Assembly: GCA_902362805.1 (NCBI GenBank)
Contig: CABIXY010000001.1
Span: 424,053 to 488,052 of the forward strand
Origin: Eubacteriaceae bacterium
Lineage (GTDB): Bacteria; Bacillota; Clostridia; Peptostreptococcales; Anaerovoracaceae
Length of the DNA stretch: 64,000 nucleotides
Direction of reading: 5' to 3'
The translations under genes and the position numbers were made by a program. Positions 51,610 through 60,473 of this stretch are shown piece after piece; position 1 is the stretch's first letter; each line of letters opens with the position of its first letter. The notes below the pieces were generated by a model. The model did not search any database and had not been told where the DNA came from. It worked only from the letters and a program-made list of their open reading frames with translations.

Positions 51610-52266
51610 CTACGAGAAAAAGTCCCGCACTAAAATCAACAGCACGTTGTTATTATATAGGAAACCGGCGAAATAGGAATCGTCTAATGATTTGACGATG
51701 GTTTCGGACAGTCCCGGCCAGATCAGTCCCAAAATCGGAACCAACAGGGCGAAAAACAGGAATACGTAGATCAATCCTCTGACGCCGCCGAAAAGAAATC
51801 CCATAAAACCATCGAAAAAGCCGACGACTCCGTGGTGATATTTGCGTGAAAAGAGACGGACCAGGCCAAAAGCGACCAATTTGATGCCGAGTACGATGCA
51901 CAGAAAAGCGATGACCGTCATCAAAGTGGAGGTAATTGCCGCTGAAGTACCGTATATAAAGGTATCGGCAGCGTCGCTGACCCAGTCGCTGAACAAAGCC
52001 GGCATGGCCTGGTAAGAGCTGCTGTCGACAGCAGAAGTTTCGATATGGGCTAAAATATATCGATTGATGCTCTCGTCCATGGTGGTGTAGTCGATGAGAA
52101 GGCCTTTGACTTTGTCGCAGAAGAGAAAGCCTGCGATGATACAGACAAACCACTGCATAAAACTGACGACAGTCTGTGCGACTCCTTTTTTTGCCCCCAT
52201 GATGGTGGAAAATAGTAAAATTGCACAGACGATGATGTCTAGAATAATTCCTGGTCCCAAGTTCAT
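51610..52266 (-). CDS. CvpA family membrane protein
   Basis: 218 residues with four membrane helices and the CvpA-type N-terminus (ILDIIVCAILLFSTIMGAKK GV...). CvpA homologues are implicated in envelope homeostasis, originally colicin V export. Start ATG 52266 is divergent from the next gene. Confidence 0.85.
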   Translation of the reverse strand: MNLGPGIILDIIVCAILLFSTIMGAKKGVAQTVVSFMQWFVCIIAGFLFCDKVKGLLIDYTTMDESINRYILAHIETSAVDSSSYQAMPALFSDWVSDAADTFIYGTSAAITSTLMTVIAFLCIVLGIKLVAFGLVRLFSRKYHHGVVGFFDGFMGFLFGGVRGLIYVFLFFALLVPILGLIWPGLSETIVKSLDDSYFAGFLYNNNVLLILVRDFFS

Positions 52267-52358
52267 ATATTATCTCCGTTATTCGAATAGGTTGTTTTTT
52301 TCTACATATATTATATTACTAAAATTATCTTTAAAATGCAATACAAGGAGAATGTGTT

Positions 52359-53201
52359 ATGGGCGGAGATTACAGGAAATTTACAGTAGAGATGCAGCTT
52401 ATGAACGACGAATACAGACTTTGGAGGAGCGGAATTGACGGCAGCACATGCATTGTGGAATCCTATAAAGATAAAAGATCCCTTTACTTTGCAGTATCAA
52501 ACCTTTTGCCGTCTGCCAGCCTGCTGTCCCAGGGGAACAGAGAGTATCGACTGATTTTGATGGGCGTAAACGAGGGAGAAATCATTCATCGGGATTTCGG
52601 CTCTTTTTTTGTCGATCAAAAAGGAGACGGCAGCTTTTTTAAAAAATTCACCGGTCCAGCCTTGGAGTGCTATACCCATTGTCTGCTGGTTTCAGCAGAT
52701 CGGGCTGACGGCAGCATTGAGACAATCATGTCCGGCGAGATGCCGTTTTTTCACAAGCCAGTGGAAGAAATGTCAGAGGAGCCGGCAGGACCGTGTCAAT
52801 TTGACGTGACATGGAAAAGTATTTTTGAAAATGTAAGTGACAAGAACGTTGTAGCTGCCTTCTCAGAAAGTATGGATGAAACAGGAGCAAAGTGGTATCG
52901 TGTCAGCTGCGGCAGCCAAATCCCACTTCCACTGATTAACTGCAGAGAACAAGTCGAAAAATACGGACACTACATAGTAGGACAAAGGGAATCTTCCTAT
53001 TATATCGGTATTCCAGGCAGATTTCTGCAGGGAGAACAGCCCCTGCGTGAGCAGAAATGTTTTGTTCTTTGGCAGCCTATTCGCGGAGGGGAAAAATTCT
53101 TCAAGGAACTCTCGGAGCTGACGGAAAAGCTGCAGGAGGAAATCTTTGGATATTGGATTGGGGGAATCGACACGATCAGTGGTGAGATTATTCCGCTTTA
53201 G
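52359..53201 (+). CDS. Uncharacterised conserved protein
   Basis: 280 residues, soluble, no signal peptide. The N-terminal half looks beta-rich (FTVEMQLMNDEYRLWRSGID); the C-terminus contains GHYIVGQRESSYYIGIPGRF and FVLWQPIRGGEKFF, blocks conserved in Clostridia proteins of unknown function. RBS AAGGAG upstream of ATG 52359. It is followed at once by tadA. Confidence 0.65.
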   Translation: MGGDYRKFTVEMQLMNDEYRLWRSGIDGSTCIVESYKDKRSLYFAVSNLLPSASLLSQGNREYRLILMGVNEGEIIHRDFGSFFVDQKGDGSFFKKFTGPALECYTHCLLVSADRADGSIETIMSGEMPFFHKPVEEMSEEPAGPCQFDVTWKSIFENVSDKNVVAAFSESMDETGAKWYRVSCGSQIPLPLINCREQVEKYGHYIVGQRESSYYIGIPGRFLQGEQPLREQKCFVLWQPIRGGEKFFKELSELTEKLQEEIFGYWIGGIDTISGEIIPL

Positions 53202-53267
53202 TTGCACAAAATTCAATACAAAAAACTGTTGAATACTGTATGGAATTGTGGTAACATTGAAAGGTAT

Positions 53268-53738
53268 ATGAATAAGTTTATGATAGAAGCCCTGGAGGAA
53301 GCCAAAAAAGCTTTCGCCATAGGGGAAATCCCTATCGGGGCAGTGATAGAAAAAGATGGACAAATTGTAGGCAGAGGCCATAATTTAACGGAATCCATGA
53401 AGGACCCTACTGCCCATGCGGAGATGCTGGCCATTCGTCAGGCCGCACAGAATTTGGGAGGCTGGAGACTGATTGGCTGTAGCTTGTATGTTACGATAGA
53501 ACCGTGCACCATGTGTGCCGGTGCCATGGTCTGGTCCAGAATAGACAACATATATATCGGGGCGATGGACCCCAAAGCGGGGGCCTGCGGATCAGTATTC
53601 AATATCGTCTGCGATGACAGGCTGAATCACAGAATCAATGTAGAAACAGGAATCATGGAAGAGGAATGCAGTGAAATGATGAAAGCGTTCTTTACCCAGC
53701 TTAGAAATAGAAAGAAAAACAACAAATCGGAGGAGTAG
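53268..53738 (+). CDS. tadA: tRNA-specific adenosine deaminase
   Basis: 156 residues from ATG 53268 (GAAAGG upstream). Zinc/catalytic motifs HAEM (about 48) and PCTMCAGAM (about 78-86) plus the PKAGACGS segment define TadA, which makes inosine at A34 of tRNA-Arg. It lies 66 bp after the preceding gene. Confidence 0.94.
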   Translation: MNKFMIEALEEAKKAFAIGEIPIGAVIEKDGQIVGRGHNLTESMKDPTAHAEMLAIRQAAQNLGGWRLIGCSLYVTIEPCTMCAGAMVWSRIDNIYIGAMDPKAGACGSVFNIVCDDRLNHRINVETGIMEEECSEMMKAFFTQLRNRKKNNKSEE

Positions 53739-53741
53739 GAC

Positions 53742-54614
53742 ATGAAAAGAATAGGCGCTATCGTATGCCTTGCAGCACTAATCGTAACAATGACAGCTTC
53801 TGTCTGTTTTGGCGCGCAGTCGCTGGAACTGGTGAAGAATTATCCGAGGAACGAGCAGACGAACACCACCAAGGACAACATGTGCGTAAAGCTGTGGTTC
53901 AACAACGATATGGACAGTCAGAAATTGGAAAAGGTAAACAAGGATTGCTTTACCATAACTGATTCGAAGGGAAAGAAAATTCCAATCAAAGTTTTCTACA
54001 ATAACCCGAAGAACAAGAAGCAGATCATGGTACTGGCGGACACGAACAAGATTAATACGACCACGGATATTAAGGACAACACAGAGTACACGTTGACTAT
54101 TTCCGGAAAACTGCAGGATAAAGCTGGAAATACCCTGGGTGAGGATCAGAAGATTTCTTTTACTACTTTGAACCAGGGCCAGAGCACCAAGGTATATATG
54201 ATCATGATGGTCGTCATGATGGGCGGCATGTTCTTCTTCACTTCACGCCAGATGAAGAAACAGACAGCTAAACAGCAGGATGAAGGCAAGGTAAGAGAAG
54301 AACCGTTTAACCCGTATAAAGAGGCAAAGAAAACGGGCAAATCTGTGGATGAAGTCATCGCCATTCATGAAAAGGAAATGGCCAAGAAAGCTGCCAAGGA
54401 GGCAAAGAAGATCTCTCGTCAGAAAGATGAAGACGACGATGATTATGAAGAAGATGATAATGGCAACTACAAAGTAAAAGGTCCGAAACCGGTTTCTGCT
54501 GGCGGGAGCAGTTATATAACAGGCCGAAAAGCCATCGCAGAAGCGAAAAAAGCAGAAGAAGAAAGACTTGAAAAAAGAAGAGCCGCAAACGCTAAAAAGA
54601 AAAAGAAAAAATAG
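53742..54614 (+). CDS. Secreted/membrane protein with Ig-like (Big_5) domain and Lys-rich tail
   Basis: 290 residues: signal peptide (CLAALIVTMTASVCFGA), an Ig-like domain at about 30-140 (ELVKNYPRNEQTNTTKDNMC ... LQDKAGNTLGEDQKISFTTL), one membrane helix (VYMIMMVVMMGGMFFFTSRQ, about 150-168), then a long charged cytoplasmic tail ending in KKKKKK. Likely envelope-associated; role unknown. Starts 3 bp after tadA. Confidence 0.7.
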   Translation: MKRIGAIVCLAALIVTMTASVCFGAQSLELVKNYPRNEQTNTTKDNMCVKLWFNNDMDSQKLEKVNKDCFTITDSKGKKIPIKVFYNNPKNKKQIMVLADTNKINTTTDIKDNTEYTLTISGKLQDKAGNTLGEDQKISFTTLNQGQSTKVYMIMMVVMMGGMFFFTSRQMKKQTAKQQDEGKVREEPFNPYKEAKKTGKSVDEVIAIHEKEMAKKAAKEAKKISRQKDEDDDDYEEDDNGNYKVKGPKPVSAGGSSYITGRKAIAEAKKAEEERLEKRRAANAKKKKKK

Positions 54615-54620
54615 TTAATG

Positions 54621-54646
54621 CAAAATGAGCGGCCTACCGCTCATTT
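54621..54646 (+). terminator. Hairpin between the Big_5 protein and ispE
   Basis: An 11-bp perfect stem (AAAATGAGCGG / CCGCTCATTTT) with a 4-nt loop. Confidence 0.7.
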
Positions 54647-54677
54647 TGTACGTAAAATTACGGATAAAGAGGGACGC

Positions 54678-55622
54678 ATGGAAGAAATAAAGATATTGTC
54701 TTTTGCAAAGATAAATCTCTCCATCGATGTTACTGGAATTACGGAAGACGGTATGCATGCTGTCGATATGATCATGCACCAGATATCCTTTCACGACGAT
54801 GTAAATGTCAGATTTTTACCTGACCAAGCAAAACCTAAAGGCAACGTCGATATCAAAGTATCGACGAACCGCTATTATCTGCCGGTGGATGAGAGGAATC
54901 TGGCCTACAAAGCGGCGGCTTTGATATCCTCCCTATATGCGGACAAAGTGCCTGGAGGCAGAGTGGAAATTGAAATCTTTAAGAGGATTCCGGTGGCTGC
55001 AGGGCTTGCCGGCGGCAGCGGGAATGGCGCCGCCGTGCTTCACGGACTGAATCAGTTGTGGAAACTGGGACTGAGTTTGTCTGAATTATGTAGTCTGGGT
55101 GCAAGACTGGGTTCTGATGTTCCTTTCTGCGTCATGGGTCAGGCTGGTTATAACTTCTGTCTGCCGAAGAGCATTCGAAAAGACAAGATGGCAGTTTCCT
55201 GCGCCAGAGCGACAGGAACCGGCACAGAGCTGACGCCTCTAAAGGGGGTCAAACAGTCGCTGGTAATTGCCAAACCGCCGATGGGTGTGTCTACTGCAGA
55301 GGTATATCGTGAAATTGACAGTTGTAAAATAAAAGAACGTCCGGATAATGATGCTTTGGCCAAAGGCATAATGGATAGAAATTTTGCTCTGATTTATGAC
55401 AATTGCATCAATGTTTTGGAAAATTATACTCTTCGGGCATATCCGGAGGTAAAGAAGCTGAAAGAATTATTATCACAGAATGCAGAAGCTGAAAAAGTAT
55501 TGATGAGTGGCAGCGGACCGACGGTATTCGGAATTTTTAAGAGCATCTCTGATGCGAAGAACGCGTGCGAGATGCTGAGGAAGCGCCGTTATGAAGCTTA
55601 CTGGACAAAAACCACAAAATAA
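54678..55622 (+). CDS. ispE: 4-diphosphocytidyl-2-C-methyl-D-erythritol kinase
   Basis: 314 residues from ATG 54678, after GAGGGAC; earlier in-frame codons would overlap a terminator. GHMP kinase motifs: AKINLSIDV at the start, VAAGLAGGSGNGAAVLHGLN (ATP loop) and MSGSGPTVFGIF. It phosphorylates CDP-ME in the non-mevalonate isoprenoid route. Confidence 0.93.
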   Translation: MEEIKILSFAKINLSIDVTGITEDGMHAVDMIMHQISFHDDVNVRFLPDQAKPKGNVDIKVSTNRYYLPVDERNLAYKAAALISSLYADKVPGGRVEIEIFKRIPVAAGLAGGSGNGAAVLHGLNQLWKLGLSLSELCSLGARLGSDVPFCVMGQAGYNFCLPKSIRKDKMAVSCARATGTGTELTPLKGVKQSLVIAKPPMGVSTAEVYREIDSCKIKERPDNDALAKGIMDRNFALIYDNCINVLENYTLRAYPEVKKLKELLSQNAEAEKVLMSGSGPTVFGIFKSISDAKNACEMLRKRRYEAYWTKTTK

Positions 55623-55636
55623 AATAGGAGATTGAT

Positions 55637-56311
55637 ATGTTAAACTTTGATTTACAGAACCACAGACCATTAAGAGAAATTGTCTATGAACAGTTAAAAA
55701 TGCAGATTTTAACTGGAAAAATCACACCGGGAACTAGAATGATGGAAGTCGAACTGGCTGATGAAATGGGCGTCAGCAGAACCCCAGTCAGAGAGGCGAT
55801 CAGAAAACTGGAGAAGGAAGGTCTGGTCACAATTGAGCCGAGAAGAGGCGCCTATGCATCTGATATTTCTGTAAAGGACATGTTGGATACGCTGGAAGTG
55901 AGAGAGGATCTGGAAGGACTTGCGGCGGCACTCGCTGCTGAGAGAATGAGTGAGGAACAGATTGAAGATCTGGTCAAAATTACACAGGGTTACAGCGAAG
56001 CGATTAATAATAGCGACACAGAAAAGATCATCCATTACGATGAACTGTTTCATAAACATATCGTTTCCTGCAGTGGAAACAAGACTTTAATTCACCTCAG
56101 CGAGACAGTACAGGAACTGGCTTTGAGATTCCGCTACCTGTATTATGATGATTTTTCAAGATATGAGAACATGCCGGTAGAGCATAGAGAAATCATCGAT
56201 GCTATCACCAGCGGTGATGCGGAGACAGCCAGACTGGTTGCTGACAGCCATGTGAAAAAGCTGAAAGAGTTCGTCGTCAGAGAGGGCGAGGATGTCTTTA
56301 AGCACCTGTAA
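55637..56311 (+). CDS. GntR family regulator, FCD (FadR) type
   Basis: 224 residues: GntR winged helix (residues about 10-75; VSRTPVREAIRKLEKEGLV) and an all-helical FCD effector domain (about 80-210) with HYDELFHKHIV and metal-type histidines. The ligand is unknown, probably an organic acid or amino-acid derivative. 14 bp after ispE. Confidence 0.9.
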   Translation: MLNFDLQNHRPLREIVYEQLKMQILTGKITPGTRMMEVELADEMGVSRTPVREAIRKLEKEGLVTIEPRRGAYASDISVKDMLDTLEVREDLEGLAAALAAERMSEEQIEDLVKITQGYSEAINNSDTEKIIHYDELFHKHIVSCSGNKTLIHLSETVQELALRFRYLYYDDFSRYENMPVEHREIIDAITSGDAETARLVADSHVKKLKEFVVREGEDVFKHL

Positions 56312-56365
56312 CCTACATAACAAATAATACGAGAACGTGCGTAAAAGCAGAACGTGATGGATATG

Positions 56366-56389
56366 ACCCGGCAGAGATGCCGGGTTTTA
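56366..56389 (+). terminator. Terminator after the GntR gene
   Basis: ACCCGGC / GCCGGGT with a 6-nt loop, followed by TTTTAT. Confidence 0.8.
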
Positions 56390-56434
56390 TAGTGCTTTAT
56401 TAATGATTCAAGGAAAGTACATGCCTTTTTGCCA

Positions 56435-56470
56435 AAACCAAACTAGTCCGAAATCGGACTAGTTTGGTTT
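56435..56470. repeat. Perfect 16-bp palindromic stem containing CTAGTCCGA
   Basis: The arms (AAACCAAACTAGTCCG and its complement) surround an AAAT loop. The core AAACTAGTCCGA recurs at 63425-63440, after the sporulation gene. Lies in the gene-free stretch 56312-56817. Confidence 0.6.
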
Positions 56471-56602
56471 CGCAGAAATGATATGCACAAGTTGGCGGAT
56501 CGGTTCTCTGGCATTGCAATAAACAGTGAATAAAGTGGTGTATTAAGATAAAGGGGGAATTTCTTAAAAATTCTTAAAATTAATAAACAGAGAAGCCGGT
56601 TG

Positions 56603-56782
56603 TGGTATAATGAACGCACAGTCTTACGACGTTGTCGCAGGGAAGCGTTCATTGAATCATGACGTTCGATTCTAATTTCAGAGGAATTGTCATGGTATAA
56701 TGAACGCACAATCTTACGGCGTTGTCACAGGGAAGAAACCATTGAATCATCTGCGCCGATTCTATTTTTAGTGGATTGCACA
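56603..56782 (+). repeat. Two 90-bp tandem repeats, each with an extended -10 promoter
   Basis: Copies 56603-56692 and 56693-56782 each begin TGGTATAATGAACGCACA and share blocks GTTGTC.CAGGGAAG and CATTGAATCAT. Each start carries a TGnTATAAT element. Copy 1 can fold GAACGC / GCGTTC; copy 2 has lost that arm. They precede the membrane protein gene at 56818. Confidence 0.65.
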
Positions 56783-56817
56783 TGATTTAATCGTTTTAAT
56801 TGGAGAGGGGGGATTTT

Positions 56818-57216
56818 ATGAGTAAGAACTTAAAAATTTTACTGATTGCCGGGGTGATTATAGCAGTGGCGGTCTGCACTTTGATTGTTTATAGCTCCCA
56901 TCAAAAGCCATCTGTCATTCCAAAGACAGGCAGATATTCCTGCCGTGATGCGGAGATGAGTGTGTGTGCGCTGTCAGAGTATGCAGGCAATTTTGTTCTG
57001 CAAGAAGGGGGCGTGTGCTCTATAGATTCGTGTGGCACGTTGGTAAAATCTTATAACGTAGAACATAGCTTATTCCACGGCGATATTCTCGTCCTTGACT
57101 GGTTGAGAGATAAGAAATTAAAATTTAAAGTGAATTCAGATACCCAAATCACTGTATTGGAAGACTTTGGACTTTTCGAGAAGGGGCAGGTATTTAATCT
57201 GCAGGAGAGTTCCTGA
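56818..57216 (+). CDS. Small membrane-anchored protein
   Basis: 132 residues from ATG 56818 (GAGAGGGGGG upstream). An N-terminal signal-anchor helix (ILLIAGVIIAVAVCTLIVY) is followed by an extracytoplasmic domain with three to four Cys (CRDAEMSVC, GGVCSIDSC) that may form disulfides. Not recognised. Its promoter region is the 90-bp tandem repeat. Confidence 0.6.
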   Translation: MSKNLKILLIAGVIIAVAVCTLIVYSSHQKPSVIPKTGRYSCRDAEMSVCALSEYAGNFVLQEGGVCSIDSCGTLVKSYNVEHSLFHGDILVLDWLRDKKLKFKVNSDTQITVLEDFGLFEKGQVFNLQESS

Positions 57217-57234
57217 CTTTGACCTCCACTACAC

Positions 57235-57278
57235 AAAAAGCGCAAAGGAAAAAATGGAATTCTCTCTTCACGCTTTTT
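57235..57278. terminator. Bidirectional terminator between convergent genes
   Basis: AAAAAGCG and CGCTTTTT arms with a 28-nt loop. Confidence 0.5.
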
Positions 57279-57288
57279 ACTAGTTTTT

Positions 57289-57651
57289 TCACTTCTTCTT
57301 TGAGAATTCTTTCATTAACGCGCTCACGATGGTCTGCTGTCTTTCACTGAATCCGGCGGCGGCTTGCTTTGGATCATAGAATTCAACTAAAAGTGTGTGA
57401 ATAATTCCTTTTTGTGATTCTGTAAGGCCCTCGACAGAAACCATCTCTTTCTTTTCGAAGCCGACGAGATAGTCTAGAGAAACGTTGTACAGTGCCGCAA
57501 TGTCTATTAAGACATCCAAAGTTGGCAGCTTTAGATTATTTTCGTAGCTGCTGATAACCGGTTTGCTGCGTCCAATTTTTTTACCCATGGCTTCTTGAGA
57601 AAGGTGGCGCTGCAGACGGAGTTCTCTCAGGCGTTGTCCAAAATCGAACAT
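57289..57651 (-). CDS. XRE family regulator, copy 1
   Basis: 120 residues. HTH_3 domain at about 5-65 (LSQEAMGKKIGRSKPVISSY), then a linker and a C-terminal helical part (GLTESQKGIIHTLLVEF). It is a close paralogue of the regulator at 61191. Palindromes GTTCCCATATAGGAAAC (57673-57689) and GTTTTCGATATGGAAAC (57737-57753) upstream are probable operators for autoregulation. Confidence 0.85.
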   Translation of the reverse strand: MFDFGQRLRELRLQRHLSQEAMGKKIGRSKPVISSYENNLKLPTLDVLIDIAALYNVSLDYLVGFEKKEMVSVEGLTESQKGIIHTLLVEFYDPKQAAAGFSERQQTIVSALMKEFSKKK

Positions 57652-57672
57652 AGAATCACCTCCTTAAATATA

Positions 57673-57753
57673 GTTCCCATATAGGAAACAATGTACTACA
57701 CCGATGTTCCTAAAGTGCGAATATGTATTGAATTAAGTTTTCGATATGGAAAC
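57673..57753. promoter_or_regulatory. Pair of candidate XRE operators
   Basis: Two 17-bp imperfect palindromes of form GTTyyC-N5-GGAAAC at 57673-57689 and 57737-57753, each followed by AATGTA or ATTGTA, 64 bp apart. Confidence 0.5.
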
Positions 57754-57923
57754 ATTGTATGAGGAAATCTAAAAAATTGATACTTTTTCTGATAGATTGA
57801 AACCAGAATTATAATTTTAGCAAAAATGCAGCGCGCAGCGTGTGATGATAATCGGTATTTAACAGAGAGCGTGATGACTGTAATGAACAGTGATGCAGAA
57901 AGTGATGCAGAGAGGAGAGAAAA

Positions 57924-59009
57924 ATGAAAAAGTATTGTGCTGCCGCGATGGTCCTGGTGCTGGCAGCTGCCCTTATGACCGGGTGCGGGAAAAGTTCTTC
58001 AGACGAGCAGGTGAAGGCGCCAGAGTTTGAAGTCAGCAAGATCAATGTGAATTTGAAGCTGGACGCTGAACGAGAGGAACAGGAAGTATTATCCTACAGC
58101 GACAGCAAGAAGCTGATTTTTCGGATAGGGGGAGAGCATGCGGATGAATTTGTGGTAGGAACGTCGGCAGACCGGTTCGTCATATATGACATTGCTGACG
58201 AAAGCGTCGACAAAGAGTATGTGATGGACAAAGATGTCTATGGTAGAGTGGCGGTCCCATACAAAGATGGACTTCTGTACTCCTGCTATTGGGTAGATCA
58301 GAGCAATCAGTATCTTTATCATTGGCAGGTCATTTATCAGGAAGGCGATAAGAAGACGGTAATCGACCAGGGAGAAGAAGAAATGAACTCTCAAAAATCC
58401 ATGATTGTCGAAGATGATGTAATTTATTATACTTATGAAGATTGGAGTGACGGCTACCACTGCGGTGTACGAAAAGTAGAAGATGGTAAAACCGTCACAG
58501 TTGCTGAATACGACGATATAGACAAAATTGGATTGATGAAAGTGGCGGACGGCATCTGTTATATCTGGATATGGAACGACAAGAGCGTGAAATATTTTGC
58601 AACTGATGGGAACAAGATCCTGTGGGAGCAAAAGTTTGATGTGAATGATGGTCACATAAGGTACGATGTAAATGATGAGTATCTTTTGTGTTGGCAAAAT
58701 GGATCGGAGGAAAATCTTACGGCTATAAACCTGAAAAATGGCGAGGCCATCGACCGCGATATCCAGCTGAAAGATCCATGGATGACGACGATCGGAGATT
58801 ATTTCTTGATTGAGGATGAGAACAAGAACCAGTATTATGCCATTATTGAGGGCGATCAGATCACAGTTGAGAAATTAGAACTGCCAGAGGAACAGCAGTA
58901 CAAGCTTCCCCTCAGCAATAGCTTTTCTGCCGGGAAGAACAGCACAATCCTCATGGCAGGAGATTACTGGGAAGATAAAAGGGAATACTACCTTTTAAAG
59001 TTAAGTTAA
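57924..59009 (+). CDS. Lipoprotein of unknown function
   Basis: 361 residues. Signal peptide with lipobox LMTGC (Cys at about 21). The mature part looks like a beta-propeller or repeated beta-sheet protein (SDSKKLIFRIGGEHADEF, KSMIVEDDVIYYTYEDW, DEYLLCWQNGSEENLTAINL). Surface-anchored; no known enzyme motif. RBS GAGAGGAG; divergent from the XRE gene. Confidence 0.75.
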   Translation: MKKYCAAAMVLVLAAALMTGCGKSSSDEQVKAPEFEVSKINVNLKLDAEREEQEVLSYSDSKKLIFRIGGEHADEFVVGTSADRFVIYDIADESVDKEYVMDKDVYGRVAVPYKDGLLYSCYWVDQSNQYLYHWQVIYQEGDKKTVIDQGEEEMNSQKSMIVEDDVIYYTYEDWSDGYHCGVRKVEDGKTVTVAEYDDIDKIGLMKVADGICYIWIWNDKSVKYFATDGNKILWEQKFDVNDGHIRYDVNDEYLLCWQNGSEENLTAINLKNGEAIDRDIQLKDPWMTTIGDYFLIEDENKNQYYAIIEGDQITVEKLELPEEQQYKLPLSNSFSAGKNSTILMAGDYWEDKREYYLLKLS

Positions 59010-59088
59010 ATTTGCTACTGATTTACCATTTACGAAAGAGCTTTGATATGACGCTATAATTATAACCATATGATAAATATACAAAACC

Positions 59089-59142
59089 AAAACCGTAGAT
59101 TATATGTAATTCCCTTATTAGTAACACATAATCTACGGTTTT
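59089..59142. terminator. Bidirectional terminator
   Basis: A perfect 15-bp stem (AAAACCGTAGATTAT and complement) between the lipoprotein and the convergent hydrolase. Confidence 0.85.
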
Positions 59143-59175
59143 CTTCAAAAAAACTAAAATCAGTTAAGAATACTT

Positions 59176-60360
59176 TTATTTTGAAATAGATATTAATTCC
59201 TTGATAAATCTATCGCTTTCATTTATCCAAGGGCTATGACCAGAATTTTCAAACCATATAATTTCTTTATGAGGAGCTTCTAAAACATTCAAATAATCTT
59301 CTACTAAGGAAGTGGGGGCATTGATATCATGTCTGCCAAGAAAAAAATAAATCGGTACATTGATTTTTGAATAATCTGTGCGTAAATCTATATCATATAG
59401 CTGCGGATATACATGATTAAATGTAGTAACAATACCTCGTAAATAATTAATTTTATCAATTATACTATATTCAGATGAAAATATATCACGAAATGTATTA
59501 TAACCCCTATTTTGAATTTTAGGATTGCTACTCATATACGAAGATAGATAGTTTAAATATTCAGCACTTTTCCATGTAACATCAGAACCATGATAGGGAG
59601 GACGACCATTCTCCTTTAGTTTATTAATTTTATCTTTATCACCTTTTTCTGTTGCAATTTCAATAGCTTTGTCATAGTCTAAGTTTTCGGTTTTTATAAA
59701 ATCAACCATTTGTCCTGTTCCGATTACAGCATGGTAATAGTTCGGTGATTTTGATGCAAGAAATACTGCCAGAGCACTTCCCCAAGATTCCCCTACAAGA
59801 TATATCTTCTCATGATTGAATTGGTTGCGAAGATATTTTGTTAAAGCTAATCCATCTTCAACATAGGTATTTACAGTTAAGTTTTCGTTTCCAACAGAAT
59901 ATGATTTACCAGAACCGGGCTGCTCCCATACAACGACTACAAAATGCTTCTCCAATTCTGAAAGTTCATGCCTAACTGCCGCCATTTGTGAACCACCCGG
60001 ACCACCTGCCAAAAAAAGAAGAACTGGATTTTTTTTGTTTTGTCCACGAATACTTATCCACTCACTTCTGTCGTTTAAATCAACTCTTTCTAATTTAGCG
60101 ATGCTGTTTTCCATTACTTTTCCATTTTCATCTTTGATTTCGGGTGTACTTGCTGTTATTTGACTATATGCCATAAGACCTCCCGTTAATATAATTGTCA
60201 CTGTTAGCAAAATGGTGGTTCTTTTTAAACGCACCTGACTTTTTGAAGATAAAGTTTTTTTCCGTTTCTTTAATAACCAACTAATTCCCCATATAATCTC
60301 TGTCACTATGAGGATAAACATACAGACTAACAACCCTAAAAAGATAATTACTTCTACCAT
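59176..60360 (-). CDS. Membrane-anchored alpha/beta hydrolase (prolyl-iminopeptidase-like)
   Basis: 394 residues from ATG 60360 (AAAGGAGCGG upstream). Two N-terminal membrane helices (IIFLGLLVCMFILIVTEIIW; TILLTVTIILTGGLMAYS), then an alpha/beta hydrolase with oxyanion GGPGG, nucleophile elbow GESWG, Asp in LGRHDIN and His in ENSGHSPW. AT-rich. Divergent from and probably controlled by the TetR gene. Substrate unknown; may be an ester or peptide. Confidence 0.85.
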   Translation of the reverse strand: MVEVIIFLGLLVCMFILIVTEIIWGISWLLKKRKKTLSSKSQVRLKRTTILLTVTIILTGGLMAYSQITASTPEIKDENGKVMENSIAKLERVDLNDRSEWISIRGQNKKNPVLLFLAGGPGGSQMAAVRHELSELEKHFVVVVWEQPGSGKSYSVGNENLTVNTYVEDGLALTKYLRNQFNHEKIYLVGESWGSALAVFLASKSPNYYHAVIGTGQMVDFIKTENLDYDKAIEIATEKGDKDKINKLKENGRPPYHGSDVTWKSAEYLNYLSSYMSSNPKIQNRGYNTFRDIFSSEYSIIDKINYLRGIVTTFNHVYPQLYDIDLRTDYSKINVPIYFFLGRHDINAPTSLVEDYLNVLEAPHKEIIWFENSGHSPWINESDRFIKELISISK

Positions 60361-60381
60361 TTTTACCGCTCCTTTATTTTT

Positions 60382-60429
60382 TTGACCAATGTTCAACATT
60401 ATCATAACACAAAATTGACCGTTGTTCAA
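60382..60429. promoter_or_regulatory. Two TetR operators in the divergent promoter region
   Basis: TTGACCAATGTTCAA (60382-60396) and TTGACCGTTGTTCAA (60415-60429), 33 bp apart. The second overlaps the -35 of the TetR promoter (TTGTTC-16-TATAAT, -10 at 60445-60450) and the hydrolase promoter runs between them on the other strand. Confidence 0.65.
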
Positions 60430-60473
60430 GTTCATTGAATTGTGATATAATTTCTACAAAAGGTGGTGATTTT

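Noticed and set aside
56603..56782. CRISPR-like repeat
   Set aside because: Only two directly adjacent 90-bp copies, no spacers and no cas genes.
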